From: Chlamydoabsidia padenii
Lineage: Eukaryota; Mucoromycota; Mucoromycetes; Mucorales; Cunninghamellaceae
Reading direction: 5' to 3'
Length of the DNA stretch: 64,000 nucleotides
Assembly (NCBI GenBank): GCA_025330725.1
Contig: JAIWND010000010.1
Location: 930,001 to 994,000, forward strand
Shown here: piece after piece, positions 1 through 11,440 of the stretch
How the letters are laid out: every line of letters starts with the position of its first letter
Position numbering within the stretch: position 1 is the first letter of the stretch
Notes under the pieces: model-generated
Told to the model about the DNA's origin: nothing
The model's database searches: none
Seen by the model: only the letters and a program-made list of their open reading frames with translations
Position numbers and translations under genes: made by a program

Positions 1-469
1 TATTTGTCCCCCCTTTTTTACCACCAATTGCACCACATGAATCATACTCCGTTTCCCCGCTATTCGAGCACACACACACACACGGGGAGATCTTTGTGTA
101 CCTTCCACTTCCACATCATTCCCCAATACAGTAAGAATGAACATACGAGAAGCAGCAGCATACATAAGATGACAACAACAATCAGTTTTTATTAATGTAA
201 TTTTTGAACAACAAGGTAAAAACAAATGGGAGAGGGGTCCTATTACTGTAGTCCAAGAGAAGGGAATACATACAGCCAGCCTTGTGTTCAATTCCGCCAT
301 ACCTAATTTGGTAAAGACAATGTCAAGTAAAGGATCGTCTGCATAGCAAAGAGAAGTAAAAAAAAAAAAAAGGAGAAGGGTTCCGATGGGTAATAGCATT
401 AGGTATGGTTCGTTTTCCGTACATACTATGGTTCACCTTACCACTCTTTTCCAACATGATCGCTAGAGG
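1..469. other. Left-edge non-coding stretch
   Basis: I see no supportable gene here. It holds a short CA run (68-83), an A13 tract near 359-371 and the AT-rich lead-in to the transposase relic. A sequence of the TTCAATTCCGCC type lies near 288 and resembles the promoter motif described below, but no gene follows it. Confidence 0.4.
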
Positions 470-1133
470 AAGAAATCACCAGAGGTACAATTTAAGGCTT
501 CAAAAGAATTCGTGTCGGTCTGATCATACATATTAATTTAAAACGTAGTATGACATGGTCAAAGAAAGGCTCCCCTGCAGTGGTCACAGTTCCCAAAACA
601 CGGGCGAAAACATTAACCATTTTAGGTGCAATTTCTGCCCAAAATCTGATTAAATGTAGCCTCAGGCTTCCTCAACCTCCATCCAATAAAAAGAGAAAGC
701 GAGAAGAAGACGTTGGTCGTGTGAGCAGAGGGACAATTACGGGACACTATGTTAGTTTCTAAAAGCTACGATGGATGAAATGGACCGGTATCCACATATG
801 AAAGGCCATTACCTCGTGATGGATAATGCTCCAATCCATACATCGGTTGATATAGCTAAATATGTAGAATCTCGCGGTTACCGCTGTGTCTATTTACCAT
901 CCTATTCTTCTAAACTTGATCCAATTGAACAGTTTTGGTCAGTGGTTAAGAGTAAAGTCAAACAAAACAAGCTACTGGAAACTGAGACACTTATGACAAG
1001 AATCAGTGAGGCATCTAATAGTTTGACGCTGAGCGATTTTATAAAGGGTTTGTTGGGCATTCTCACAAATGCTTGGACAAGTGTCGTAACAGGCAAACAC
1101 TCTGAAGATCTTTTTCATGGTCAATGGCAGTAA
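470..1133 (+). pseudogene. Tc1/mariner (IS630)-type DDE transposase relic
   Basis: The C-terminal half of a DDE-superfamily transposase can be read across frames. The part from about 532 to 762 carries the KRSMTWSKKGSPA block and a TILGAIS strand. The part from 771 onward carries DNAPIH (second Asp) and YLPSYSSKLDPIEQFW (third acid region), the hallmarks of this family. The frame breaks at about 760 (stop just after GHYVSF) and again near 1040, where a neighbouring frame continues as KGFVGHSHKCLDKCRNRQTL. The N-terminal DNA-binding domain and first catalytic Asp are not recognisable. It is therefore a dead copy. No terminal inverted repeats were found. Confidence 0.8.
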
Positions 1134-1381
1134 AAAAAAATCGTACAGGATTTCCACAAAAGGATTGCGATTGCGCCGTGAATATAGCACCGAGTTGCGT
1201 TTGGCACCATTTACTGTAAGCTTTCTAATTCCATTCAAAGGAGATCACAATCGCTATGGAATGAACTTTATTCAACCTCAATCGGTCCATGATCACCATA
1301 TACAACCTTTCGCTGATGGAATGGCATGTTGACGGGCTTGTTTATCCCATCATTGGGCGAGCCGAAGTCCCAACAAATGTG

Positions 1382-1435
1382 GTATTCCGTGCCATTCATG
1401 CTATCCGTGCCATCCGTGCTATACGTGCCATGTTC
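1382..1435. repeat. 9-bp minisatellite, about 6 units
   Basis: Successive 9-mers GTATTCCGT, GCCATTCAT, GCTATCCGT, GCCATCCGT, GCTATACGT and GCCATGTTC follow one another. It lies in unassigned sequence behind the transposase relic. Confidence 0.6.
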
Positions 1436-1679
1436 CCCTATGAAACAGAAATGTATGACAAGAGGGAAATGTGAACGTTTGGAATATGGTCCTGTTCCTG
1501 AAATCATGATATTCGCTTTAGCAGACTTCTTGAGGGACTACTATATAATTAAAGAATCAGCTAGTCATTTAACAATGAATCGGTTATTGTTCTTGCCTTA
1601 GGTGTAAAAGAGTCCACGTTTCAACTAGGATAGATGATCGTCCATAGGCCTGTGTTGTAACTAATTAAATAAGATGATT

Positions 1680-2320
1680 GGTCTGACAAAGCCTGGATTG
1701 ACTGACACAAGGAACTTGGTGCTTGAATTTTGCGGTAACGTATGTTGGAAATATGCCATAGTGTCTATATCACTACTTTAATCATTAGCATGTGTTCACC
1801 ATTGAGCGAGTAGAGCTTCTTTTAACTGACTAAGAATCAAGGGCCGACGGGATTTGCAAATGAAAACTTCCGTTCCACTTTTTTGGATTTCCACTGAGTT
1901 TGAAAGTACTTTTGCAATTGAAGGTAAAAGTCATCTTGCGCTTGCATTGACTGACACAAGGATGTTGGTGCTTGGGTTTTGCAACAAAGTATGTTGGGAA
2001 TGGGTCATAGTATGCATCTCATCACTTTGATCATTAACATTCGTTGACAATTGAGCGAGTAGGGCTCCTTCCAACTCTGACTAAAGAATCAGGTGTGAGC
2101 GGGGTCTGAAACGAGGTGGGGTTCCCTCTTCACACTATTTTTTGCAAAAGGCAGGTAAAAGTCATGGCAAGTCTGGACTGACTGACACAAGGGTCTTGGT
2201 GCTTGGCTTTTGCGGTAAAGTATGTTGTAAATATGCCATAGTGCCTGTATCGCTACTTTAATCATTAGCATCTGTTGATATTGGAGCGAGTAGTGGTCTT
2301 CCAAACTTCCGTGCGTACTT
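1680..2320. repeat. Three-copy diverged tandem repeat, period about 231-249 bp
   Basis: The anchor ACTGACACAAGG occurs at 1701, 1950 and 2181. Each copy continues with the same order of blocks: TTGGTGCTT, a GTATGTTG block, CATAGT, CACTTTGATCATTA or CTACTTTAATCATTAGCA, then GAGCGAGTAG. Copies 2 and 3 also share AGGTAAAAGTCAT upstream of the anchor. Divergence is clear, so the duplications are old. No coding potential is visible. Confidence 0.75.
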
Positions 2321-2484
2321 TCCGTGCGCCTAGCATTTCCCCACTGGTAACCGCTCCCTCCCCACAAAAAATGAATACAGTCAGAGTTCCATCATTAAAC
2401 CGATGCATGAGTAACCATTTTAAACAAGTTTATTTATTTCAAGTGAAGCAAAAAAAAAAAAACATAATATATAATACAACTAGA

Positions 2485-4256
2485 CTAATCTAAAGAACTT
2501 TTAAGAGCAGGCAAGACCAGGTTGTTGCGTTTGCTAAGTAGTTGATCGTGGATGACATTCATAGCAGTAACAGCACACGATTCTTCAATAACACAAGAGA
2601 TATTGATTTCCGAGGCTCCCTGAGAGATCATTTCGATATTGACCCCCGCAGACGCCAACGTGGTAAACATCAACCCCGCGATTCCCACCATGTTCTTCAT
2701 TTGTTTCCCCACCAAAGAGAGAATAGCCATGTTTTGCAACACATCCACTTGCCCCACCGAACGCAAATCCTCAATCACCCGAGCCAAGTCCTTATCCGCG
2801 CTATCCACACCCAACACCATCGATACATGGACTTCAGATGTTGAAATCAAGTCCACCACCACACCATACCGATCCAATGTCGAAAAGATCTTTGCAAAAA
2901 AGCCATGGCTGACACTTTTCCGATTAGAATGCACGTTGAGGACAATCACACCGTCCTTGATAGTGACAGCAGTAGGGTACTTGCGAGACAGGTCCAAAGA
3001 ATAGCCATTTTCAGCCAAGATCTTGGGCGAATGAGGAGAAGAGGTGCCGTCCTTGCTGACAGTGTCGGTAGGGAAGACTACAGTACCAGCACCGGTCGGG
3101 TTCTGTACGTTCTTGATGCGAATAGGTATGTGGGATCGGATGACTTGTTCCATAGTGAATGGATGGATCACTTCAGAGCCATAGTACGTCAATTCGGCCG
3201 CTTCTTCGGGTGTAATGATAGGTAAGAGTCGTGCTGATGCTACTTTTCGAGGATCAGCCGTGAAGATTCCATCCACTTCTTTCCAGACTTGAAGTTCTTC
3301 GGCGCCTAATCCAACCGCCGTCAACGCCGCACAAAGATCAGTGTAACCTCTGCCTACAGTGCTGAGTAAGCTGCCAGGTACAATACCAAAGAATCCTATA
3401 AATCAAATATTAAGAGTTTTTAATATCTTTTTTATGGTATAGTTTCCGAAACTGTACCTGTGACCACCGGGACCTTGTTTCCGCATTTCATAACAGCATC
3501 CGCCATTTTTTCGGCAAGGTAATCATAGAAGGATTGATCCAATACTTCAAATTCACGGTCAATGATGTTATCAAATGAGACAAACTGGGCATCGATTCCC
3601 TATTTTTTTTTTTATTAAAAAAAAAAAAAATAACTGGTTAGTATATCAATTCCTTTTTTCCTTTTTTCATTCTTACCCTATCTTGTAATACGGCAGCCAC
3701 AATACGACAAGACAGTTTTTCACCAGCACCAATAATGATATCACGAGAGCGAGGAGAGATTTCATTGATGATTTGTGCCGCCTTTAAGAAAGAAGTGAGT
3801 TTAGCACAATCTTGTTCGATTTCTGCAATCAAGTGATGTCGTATCGTGTCATCCTGAATCATATCGTGTGCCACTTGTGTATGTTCTTTCCGAATATTAT
3901 CCAGTTCTTCCCAATAACCATCACATCCAGGTTGTAGAGCCGAGTTTGCAGCACGGATAAGTCGGTTTGTCGTCCCATTCTGCTTGCTTTCACCACTTCT
4001 TGCCGAGCAGACCACCACAAGCCGATGTTGTTTTACATATTCCCTAATTCGGATACAAAATTAGTTGCCACTCTTTTCTTTTCTTTTTTTTTTTTTTTTT
4101 TTTTGCAGTGACAATGTCGATCCATGTTTCTTGTACTTACTTTACTACTTGATCGGCAATGTTGTCGAGGAATTTACCAACACTGGTCCCACCAAACTTC
4201 TGCACCACCCATGGGAGATCAGGGTTGTTATAGTATTGTGTTTCTGTGGAAGGCAT
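2485..4256 (-). CDS. HOM3: Aspartate kinase (4 exons, 511 aa)
   Basis: Catalyses ATP-dependent phosphorylation of aspartate, the first step towards threonine, methionine and isoleucine. Exons on the minus strand are 4256-4141, 4043-3677, 3599-3458 and 3395-2485; they sum to 1536 nt in one frame with GT-AG junctions. The N-terminus carries the kinase motif KFGGTSVGK (residues 20-28). The middle has VVCSARSGES and the GRGYTDLCAAL region, followed by VWKEVDGIFTADPR. The C-terminus holds two ACT-type regulatory segments (LNVHSNRKSVSHGFF; GIAGLMFTTLASAGVNIEMIS), consistent with the threonine feedback inhibition known for fungal Hom3. Length is close to the yeast enzyme (527 aa). A GAA-rich tract lies just upstream of the ATG. 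Confidence 0.95.
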
Positions 4257-4275
4257 GGTGTATATGATAGAGTCT

Positions 4276-4306
<31 letters not shown>

Positions 4307-4605
4307 TGTAACCAAGACGAAGAAAAAGAAGAAAAAGAAGAGGGATTTAAATGCAGGCATTTTTTTTTTTCAAAAAAGTGAGTCAATTGCCATTGAATTT
4401 TGATCATCCAATGAAAAAGCGAGTTTGAGACAAATTAAAGATCCGCCCCTTCCCTTTACGTAAACATTTAAACTTTTTTATTGTTAAAAAGGGATATCAT
4501 TGTATCAAACAATATATACTATAGACTAAAGAATAATGTAAATGTTATGGTTGGATATATAAGTATGTATATAATAAAAAACAAGGTAATAACTAACTAT
4601 TAAAA
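4257..4605. other. Intergenic: HOM3 5' flank and cyclin C 3' flank
   Basis: Contains a (GAA)n/(GAAAAA)n purine tract about 4276-4342, directly upstream of HOM3, and AGGGATTTAAATG at 4341-4353, a weak match to the promoter motif. AT-rich DNA with AATAAA-like sequence precedes the cyclin C stop. Confidence 0.5.
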
Positions 4606-5748
4606 TTATGACACTGATGATGATGATGATGATGATGTTGGTGTCACGGGTTTCCCTGTTCCTGATTGTTGTGATGTCGATGTGTTGGAAGCTGATGGTA
4701 ATGATTTGGTTTTAAAGTCCTTCCACATAGCCATCATCTTTTCTTCCTTCCAATCCGCCCATACTTGATAAATAGACAAGATCTCTTGACTGATCTCCAC
4801 CACCGTTTCGATTTGGACATTGAGATCAGCAAACCATTGACGCATATCCGTTCGATCACCTAGAGATCCAGGTATAAAATCAGCATGATTCAGTACCACA
4901 GTTAGATACAGAGCCGCCAAAGCAATCATATTAGGAGGGTGTAGTAGACACACATCGGTCCGGAAAGAATCATTGACAATAAACCAGGCGAATTGTAATC
5001 CTTGTTCTTTCATGCCGAGTTCTTGACATAATTGTGTCAATGGTCGATAGGGGTGCCATACAATAAGGTAGAATTCGAGTTCTTCCAATAAATAAAATTC
5101 GAATTCTGCCACCTTTAGACTGTCGTAGGGGAATCCACCAAAGTCAGCTATAAGAAGAAGAGAGAGTAAGAGAGAGTAAGAGTCTGGAGTGGGAAATCTG
5201 ACAGGACTTGCCTTGAAAGACATGCCTAGCTTCTTGCGTCACCATTTTGATATGGACTGGACATTCTTCGATTTTTGTTGCAAGATAAACGCAGGTCACC
5301 AACACAAGAAGTGGATCTGTCATATGCAAAGAGTTTCTATTCAAGTAAAAAAGAGAGTTAGTCATTTGTCAGTACCTATAAGATGCCAACTTACTTTGTG
5401 TAAAACCGTTTAAAGTAAACAAAAGCCGTTGCCACCACTTGTTGTCTAAGTTGTAGTCGTTTGGCCAGTTTTTGAATTACTATATATATATAATAGATGA
5501 GTAAAGAGTCATTACAAACACAAAAGCATATTAACTTACGGTGGCAAAACCATATCTTCATCTTGATGTAGTCCACTTCGGATAGATACTTTAAATCCTC
5601 TTCACGACTTTGAGTCAGAGACCAACGATCTAATAGCCAATGTTTTCTATCAAGTAAAGTAAAAGTGAGTGACAAGTCTTTTCATTATCACTGTTGTCGT
5701 TTGAATAGCCTATTACTTTTGTGTTGAGACCCAATAGTTTGCTGCCAT
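4606..5748 (-). CDS. SSN8: Cyclin C, Mediator CDK8-module cyclin (5 exons, 296 aa)
   Basis: Partner of the CDK8/Srb10 kinase in the Mediator kinase module. Exons are 5748-5717, 5646-5540, 5479-5395, 5336-5212 and 5147-4606 (891 nt). The protein starts MAANYW and continues with HWLLDRWSLTQSREEDLKYL, LRQQVVATAFVYFKRFYTK and VLVTCVYLATKIEE, the cyclin-box order of cyclin C. The C-terminal fold has FEFYLLEELEFYLIVWHPYRPL. The tail is Ser/Thr-rich and ends in a Ser run. The fourth intron (5148-5211) has a GC donor, AAG|GCAAGT: no GT donor keeps the frame, and the GC junction restores HVFQ-ADFGGFPYDS. Length fits the family (about 280-320 aa). Confidence 0.93.
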
Positions 5749-5820
5749 TTTCAAGAAAATAAAGAAAAAGAGGAAGGAGAAGAAGCGGTAAAAATAAAAA
5801 TAAAAAGTCGAGTTGATACA

Positions 5821-5832
5821 GCGGGATTTAAA
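5821..5832 (-). promoter_or_regulatory. CCCG-type promoter motif of cyclin C
   Basis: GCGGGATTTAAA on the plus strand, which reads TTTAAATCCCGC in the gene's sense, 73 bp upstream of the start codon. It is part of the recurrent motif seen before many genes here. Confidence 0.55.
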
Positions 5833-5879
5833 ACGACAGACCAATTAGTCTTAATGCCATCAAGAAAAAGTGGGGCGGA

Positions 5880-7440
5880 CCTTGGTGTCAGGCACTAAAG
5901 TATTATGGTACAAGAACGACCCAACGTGCTGAAAGCGCCCATGCTTCTTTCAAAAACTGGTGAATCACAAAGTGCCATTGGTCGCATTTATTGAAGAGAT
6001 TGGTACATGGATGAAAGAGAATGTAGGTATTACCCCACCACATATAAATAACTACAAAAAAGAACCATTTCTGACTTTATTTATTTTACATGTATGTAGG
6101 ATTTTCAGCTCCAACTTGAATTCGAAAAAGAAGTGGATTCAGTTCCTACGATAACATTCAACAAGCCCGTATTTACTGAACTTGTCGATAAAGTGTCACA
6201 CTTTGCTCTCAATTTAATCTGCAACGAATATGATCAAAAAGAACAAGAACGAAAAGATAACTGTCAATGCACAGTAGTAACTGAATATGACCTTCCTTGC
6301 CGACATAACGTTTCTAAAAATTTGAATTTGTTTGATATTGGCTCTTTTTAATACCTGTGGGATGAAAGTAAGTTTTTTTTTTGGGATTTCCATTTTTAGT
6401 TGTTGTTTTTTATCGTTTTACTGACTTCATTACTTTAATTATAGTACCCGAAAGCATTCCTGACCCTCACTATCAAGTGGCCTATGATAAAATTTCTGAT
6501 CTTTTGGTACAAGTTACGCCTGACCTTTTCGATGCGCTTGTTTCAATGTTCAAAAATGCGGTGTTTGAAATTAACACGAAAAGACCACCGGGATCAAGAA
6601 GACAATGAAGAAGAAGCCAGTTTCATACATCATGGAAAAGTTGCCACCAAAGTAAGACTCTCAAAAAAAAAAAACGCAAATATATAAAAACAACAAACAT
6701 CAAGCAGATCACTCATTATGTCGGACCTATCAAGATCAATCTTGCAAAATGGGATAATAACTCATGCTTCATAGATTGTATTGTGGAAGTCATCCAAAGG
6801 GCGGTGCTACCTGATATAATAATTGAAATGCATAAGGCGATGACTCAATTGGTGGATTACTTTTTCGTATGCAGGAACTTTAGGAGGATGACGTCCATGG
6901 CACAAGATCGGCAAGAAAATACTTCTGGGAACATGGCTTCAAAAAAGGTGATCAAGGCGATTGCCAAAAAGTCATGCACCGTTTTATTGATACGTCCCCG
7001 CTTGACCTTTATTTTTCCTTTCTGTCGCTCAATAGTGCTAAAAACTCATTGCAAATCATCCGGAACAAGACGGATGCAAAACCAGAGCAGCTTTTTCTCC
7101 AAGAAAAAGTTTAAATTCCAGGACTTGCCCACCTTTTATTTTGTTCAACGACCAAATCCAACTTCAATCATGCGACGAACAATATGAATATCTTGGATCT
7201 TTTGAAATTGGGAACATAAACTATTCTTTATCCGCATGGGTCATGGGCCTCTCTAGTTCCAGTGGCCACTTTTATTGCAAAGTAAAAGTGGACAACAGAT
7301 TCTATGGCGCCGATAACATGACCGGATCACTTAAACTCTTCCAACAACTATGCATACATGGCAAATTTCGAAACACCATATATGTCTTATATAGCGCTAC
7401 TACCCTTACCACCACCACCACTGCCAATTCCCCATAACAT
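5880..7440 (+). pseudogene. Decayed MULE-like transposase with SWIM and USP-like peptidase segments
   Basis: Fragments in shifting frames form a plausible order. TRTTQRAESAHASFKNW (about 5920-5960) and NHKVPLVAFIEEIGTWM are typical of MULE/FAR1-type transposases just after the DDE domain. A SWIM-like CxC...CxH (CQC...LPCRH, about 6259-6306) follows. Downstream, DNNSCFIDCIVEVIQ (about 6752-6810) resembles a cysteine box and SSGHFYCKVKVDNRFYGADN (about 7258-7320) a histidine box of ubiquitin-specific peptidases. Stops and frameshifts separate the pieces (for example a one-base shift after FKNW near 5960), so it is non-functional. The N-terminal catalytic domain is missing. Confidence 0.6.
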
Positions 7441-7464
7441 TAATAAAATAGAAGGTCATTTTTC

Positions 7465-7860
7465 AAAAAAAAAAAAAAGAAGAGGTCCAATTAAAAGTTC
7501 TTTTTCTCCACATTATACATAACGACCTATGTTTTTCTTTATCTCTAATGAAAGAGGAGAATCTCAGCTATTCCATACTACAAAACAACAAGCAAAAAGA
7601 TGCATTGATGCATGAGTTATGATGATTTTAGTGAAGAAAGATTTTTGTTGTGCGTTTTTTTTTCTTCCAAAAAAAAAGAAGAGGTCCAATAGAAAGTTTT
7701 TTTCCCTCCATTTTGTATATAACAACTCAAACTTTTCTTTATCTCTAATGAAAGAGGAGAACCTCAGCTTTCTCATACAACAACAACAACAAAAAAAGAT
7801 TCATTGATGCACGAGTTATGATGGTTTTAATGGAGACGAATGTTTTGTAGTAGATGAAGC
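7465..7860. repeat. Tandem duplication, period 199 bp
   Basis: GAGGTCCAA occurs at 7482 and 7681; ATTGATGCATGAGTTATGAT at 7604 has a near-identical partner at 7803. Between the anchors both copies share TTTCTTTATCTCTAATGAAA and GAGGAGAA.CTCAGCT. The two units start with an A-tract. They are little diverged, so the duplication is fairly recent. Confidence 0.8.
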
Positions 7861-9158
7861 AATAAATTTTTGTTGTGTGCAGAGTAAGTCCGCATTTTTT
7901 TTCTTATTTGGTTTAGGTGGGAAGTGTGTGTGGGGTTACGGCGGAATAGTAACCAGAGAAGGTTTTGCTGGAGAGATTATCTTTCTGGTGAGGCTGGAGA
8001 CGAACTTTCGGATGTTTACCGGCTTTTGGTCGTCTGTGGACGTACGTAAGCATCAGGCGTTTCCTGATGTCGCGGACGGTCCATGGAAATACGCAATCTG
8101 GGTTTCCTCCACTGTCTTAATACAGCCAACTAGTATATGATTTATTACTAATGAACCTTTTTTTTTTGAGTACATATCTCTTATACACTAGGTCAATTGA
8201 TGTCTTCCAAGCACGATGGTTTACCGCAGGGCCTCGCGATCATCATCACCACCCTTCAACAAAATCAGAAGAAATTGGATTCGGCACAGGACATGCATCT
8301 GAAGGATATATGTGGCACACAACAGATCTTCACCTGACCAGTACATCTTCGATGACCGAACGACTATAAAGTCGAGATCCTTAAATCGCCACAAAAAATC
8401 TTTTAACCTTCACCTTTCAACAATGTCTTCCATCACCAATTCTCAATCTCTTCATATCTGGAATCTGCAAGCATGAATTCCTCCTATCCAAATTGAAGGT
8501 AATACCCTACTACAGCTTCTTCTATTACCTCGTTTCCTTAGGCGCCTCTCGCTTCTCCTGCCTCCTCTACTTCTTCTGTAATGGTCTCTGGCTCTTCCTC
8601 TTTTCCTGATATCACCACCAGTATTACGAATGACACCATGACATTGTACTTTAATGACAAGGCAGGTATTCTAGAAAGGAACACATCATTAAATCCACCC
8701 ATAATGCGAACAGAAGGGTACTTGATGATGATGTATTGGTGGACGAGCTATGTGACAAGGTCAAAACATCCATCAATATAGGCGATGATGTTGGTAATAG
8801 AAGTTTATCCTCGTATGGACAGTCTTAATTAATAGTATATAGTATGTAGTTTATAGAATAGAATGTTTTTATTATTATCTTTATCAATAAATAGGTGTTA
8901 TCCCTTGGTTTATCTATCAAATTGTGTGTGTAGCCTACTGCAAAAACTTGACACTTTGAGGCCTGGGCCGACTGTATCAGGATTTTGCGACTAAAGATTT
9001 TTTGTGGTGATTTAACGTCGTTCACTATTTTTTTTGAAATGCGACACCATTTTCGAGAAGGCGATTTATTTCCGGAATGACTGTAATACTTGCAATACCC
9101 TGTACATACATATTGTAAGAGTATAAAAAAGGAAGGTGAACCAACTGGTCCCCCAACT
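7861..9158. other. Gene-poor stretch bounded by transposon debris and a channel gene
   Basis: No gene could be supported. Short open stretches (for example 8581-8781) lack family resemblance and splice continuity. The only clear structure is a 23-bp inverted repeat at 8381-8403 and 8993-9015. Confidence 0.5.
8381..9015. repeat. Element-like interval with 23-bp inverted repeats
   Basis: 8381-8403 begins TTAAATCGCCACAAAA and matches the reverse complement of 8993-9015 at 22 of 23 positions; homology stops abruptly on both sides of each arm. The 589-bp interior has no recognisable coding sequence. A non-autonomous DNA element is possible, but no target-site duplication was identified. Confidence 0.5.
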
Positions 9159-9566
9159 TTATTTCCACGGGTAAAATAAGTAATAAACTAATTCAATAAG
9201 TGCTATAACCAGTATAATAGGTGAAAAGATAATAAACCAAACCACTTGTCGAAGACGTTCCAACCAGACTAATTTGATTCCCGGCTTCACCTTTTTTGCA
9301 ATGTAAACGATGATTGCCACTACCAGTTCGATAGCCACATTGGGAATAAAGACGCCATAGGATGCCAACCGAGCGGATCTCTTGGCCTCTATATATTGCT
9401 GTAAATGACCAAAGGAGGATTCGGACCGAGTGAAGGAAAGAATGGTGGATACAAAGGATGCTACCAAGAGAGCACTAACAAGGAAAATCATGACAAACAA
9501 GTAGCCCACCAGTAAGAAACTTCCAGCTAGAGGTTGGTAATAGAGAGTGTCATCGATTTTAGGAGA

Positions 9567-9630
<64 letters not shown>

Positions 9631-11440
9631 AATGATTAGTACCAGTGAAATAAAAACAACAAAAGAGTGATCATGTCAAAATAAGAGCTTACCCTACTGC
9701 ACCCCATACCAGATAGAGAAGCATTTGCCAAGGTCCCACATCATCACGCTGTAACGCAGACATGCCTATCCAAAATCCAATCAAACCAACAAGACCAATA
9801 GCAAATACCCATATACTTTGCGCAATACAACGTCCCACTACATGATTGATCTTGTAAACACGCCACCAAAGTACATCGATCCAAATAAACATACGGAAGA
9901 GCATGAGAGGTGTGGCAATGGCTAGCAACACAAAGGAGAGGTAGAAACCATGGTATTTTGGTTGCAAGTCTACAGTATAAAAGGCCAAGATTCGAACCAC
10001 CAGAGAGGTAAACAAGAGAGTGGCAGTCGGAAGAGTAAGATATGTCGATGGTCTTGATAGTGCTTTGATGGGGTTCGCCGTGACCTATTGATTGATTAAA
10101 GAGTGATAAATAAGTTGGGAATGGATCATTAGAGAGCCTTACCTTCCACACTTCCAGGACAAAATCTGAAGTGACCAAGATGTAATAAAAGTATTCGAAT
10201 AGTTGCATGTGATCTTCCATATATTCAACATTGTTGAGGGTCATCAGATGGAAGCCGAGATAGATTAGAGCTGTGGTAAAGGCAATCATACACTGGTACC
10301 TACAAGTGATATGTCATCATCAAATACAATGTCAAGTAGGATGTGAAGAAGGGGATGGACTATATATTACCTTGGATAAGCCCATCGAGCAAGATAGCTA
10401 ATGATAAATTGAGATGTGAATATCATTTTCCAATCTTCTCTAGTAGTTGTTGTAGATGTCTGCTGATGAGTTGTATGCCATATTTGTAAAGGGTGATTGT
10501 AGTTTGTTTTCCATTCAGTATCACCATACAGCCATGATTGCTAATTCCCATCAAATGGAAACAAATTAGATTAAATGGTGTTATCATGTTTTAATAATTC
10601 ATTACCTTGATGACAGTTTGTACATGTTCGTCGTTTAAAAAAAGGGTGCAATCATTTTCCACCGCCCATTGTATAGCTACAGATCAGAGGGCGATGAGTG
10701 ATGGTCGTAGTTGTATTTTGTACCTTCTTACCAGATTTATCACCAAGCCAAGGCTTAAACAGCATCTCTTGACGAATCATATCCTTTGCCGATGATTGTT
10801 TTATACCATGTTCCAAAGTAGATAGAGCCAATCGTTGTAAAGTAGCATCCACATCCGCCGTCATCGAGACCTTGCCTTGACGTCGTTCACTTAATAGACC
10901 CAATACCGCACAAACAGATGCATTTTTAGCCACATCCCAAACATCCTTGACAGAGTCATCATTAGGCTGTACCAATGGTTGAGGACTTGTGGGAATGACA
11001 GGAGGAGAATGATCGCTATCACTATTCATAGTGTCATGTATCATTTCATTGGTGATGCCTTGATTTTCCATCCATTGATCCGTAGCAAATCGAAGTGCAC
11101 CAGCAATAAGATCCCTTTTCTTTGATTTATGCACAGTCAGTCCACGACCATCTTCATCTTGTTCACCAGGTATGGCACGATGGCCGATCGAGTGGCTGCT
11201 TCCTGGTCTGTCGTCTTGCTGTGTACCAAACACCAAAAGATGTTGAATGTGATTAGTCAAATCTGCCAAGGGTACCGTAGGATGATGACCAGTGGAAATA
11301 GAGACAACACGTTCAGATCGTTCTTGGTCAATGTGCATTCCGTTAGTGTAGGTTGTTGTTTGTGCCGAGTCAAGTAGTCGAGTATATTCAGTTGCGCTAG
11401 GTGCTTCTATAGAAACATCGTGTCGTGATGAGTCTGTCAT
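9159..11440 (-). CDS. Yvc1/TRP-like cation channel, polytopic membrane protein (6 exons, 635 aa)
   Basis: Exons are 11440-10732, 10676-10606, 10540-10371, 10299-10143, 10084-9693 and 9567-9159 (1908 nt). About 235 hydrophilic N-terminal residues precede a helical region (IQWAVENDCTLFLNDEHVQTVI) and then at least six hydrophobic segments, among them MIAFTTALIYLGFHLMTL, FYLSFVLLAIATPLMLF, VFAIGLVGLIGFWIGM and the C-terminal FIIFSPIILVIALIELVYYL. The layout (long cytosolic head, TM block near the end, about 650 aa) and segments such as EYFYYILVTSDFVLEVWK suit the fungal vacuolar Yvc1 family, which releases Ca2+ from the vacuole. Family assignment is by general resemblance. A 55-nt A tract (sense strand) fills the end of the last intron. 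Confidence 0.65.
9569..9623. repeat. T55 homopolymer inside an intron
   Basis: Uninterrupted T run on the plus strand. On the coding strand it is an A tract that runs directly into the AG acceptor of exon 6 of the channel gene, in place of the usual pyrimidine tract. Confidence 0.9.

Noticed and set aside
9995..10004. GATTCGAACC, which looks like a tRNA B-box
   Set aside because: It lies inside a conserved exon of the channel gene and no tRNA cloverleaf can be formed around it. No tRNA, rRNA or CRISPR array was seen in the window.
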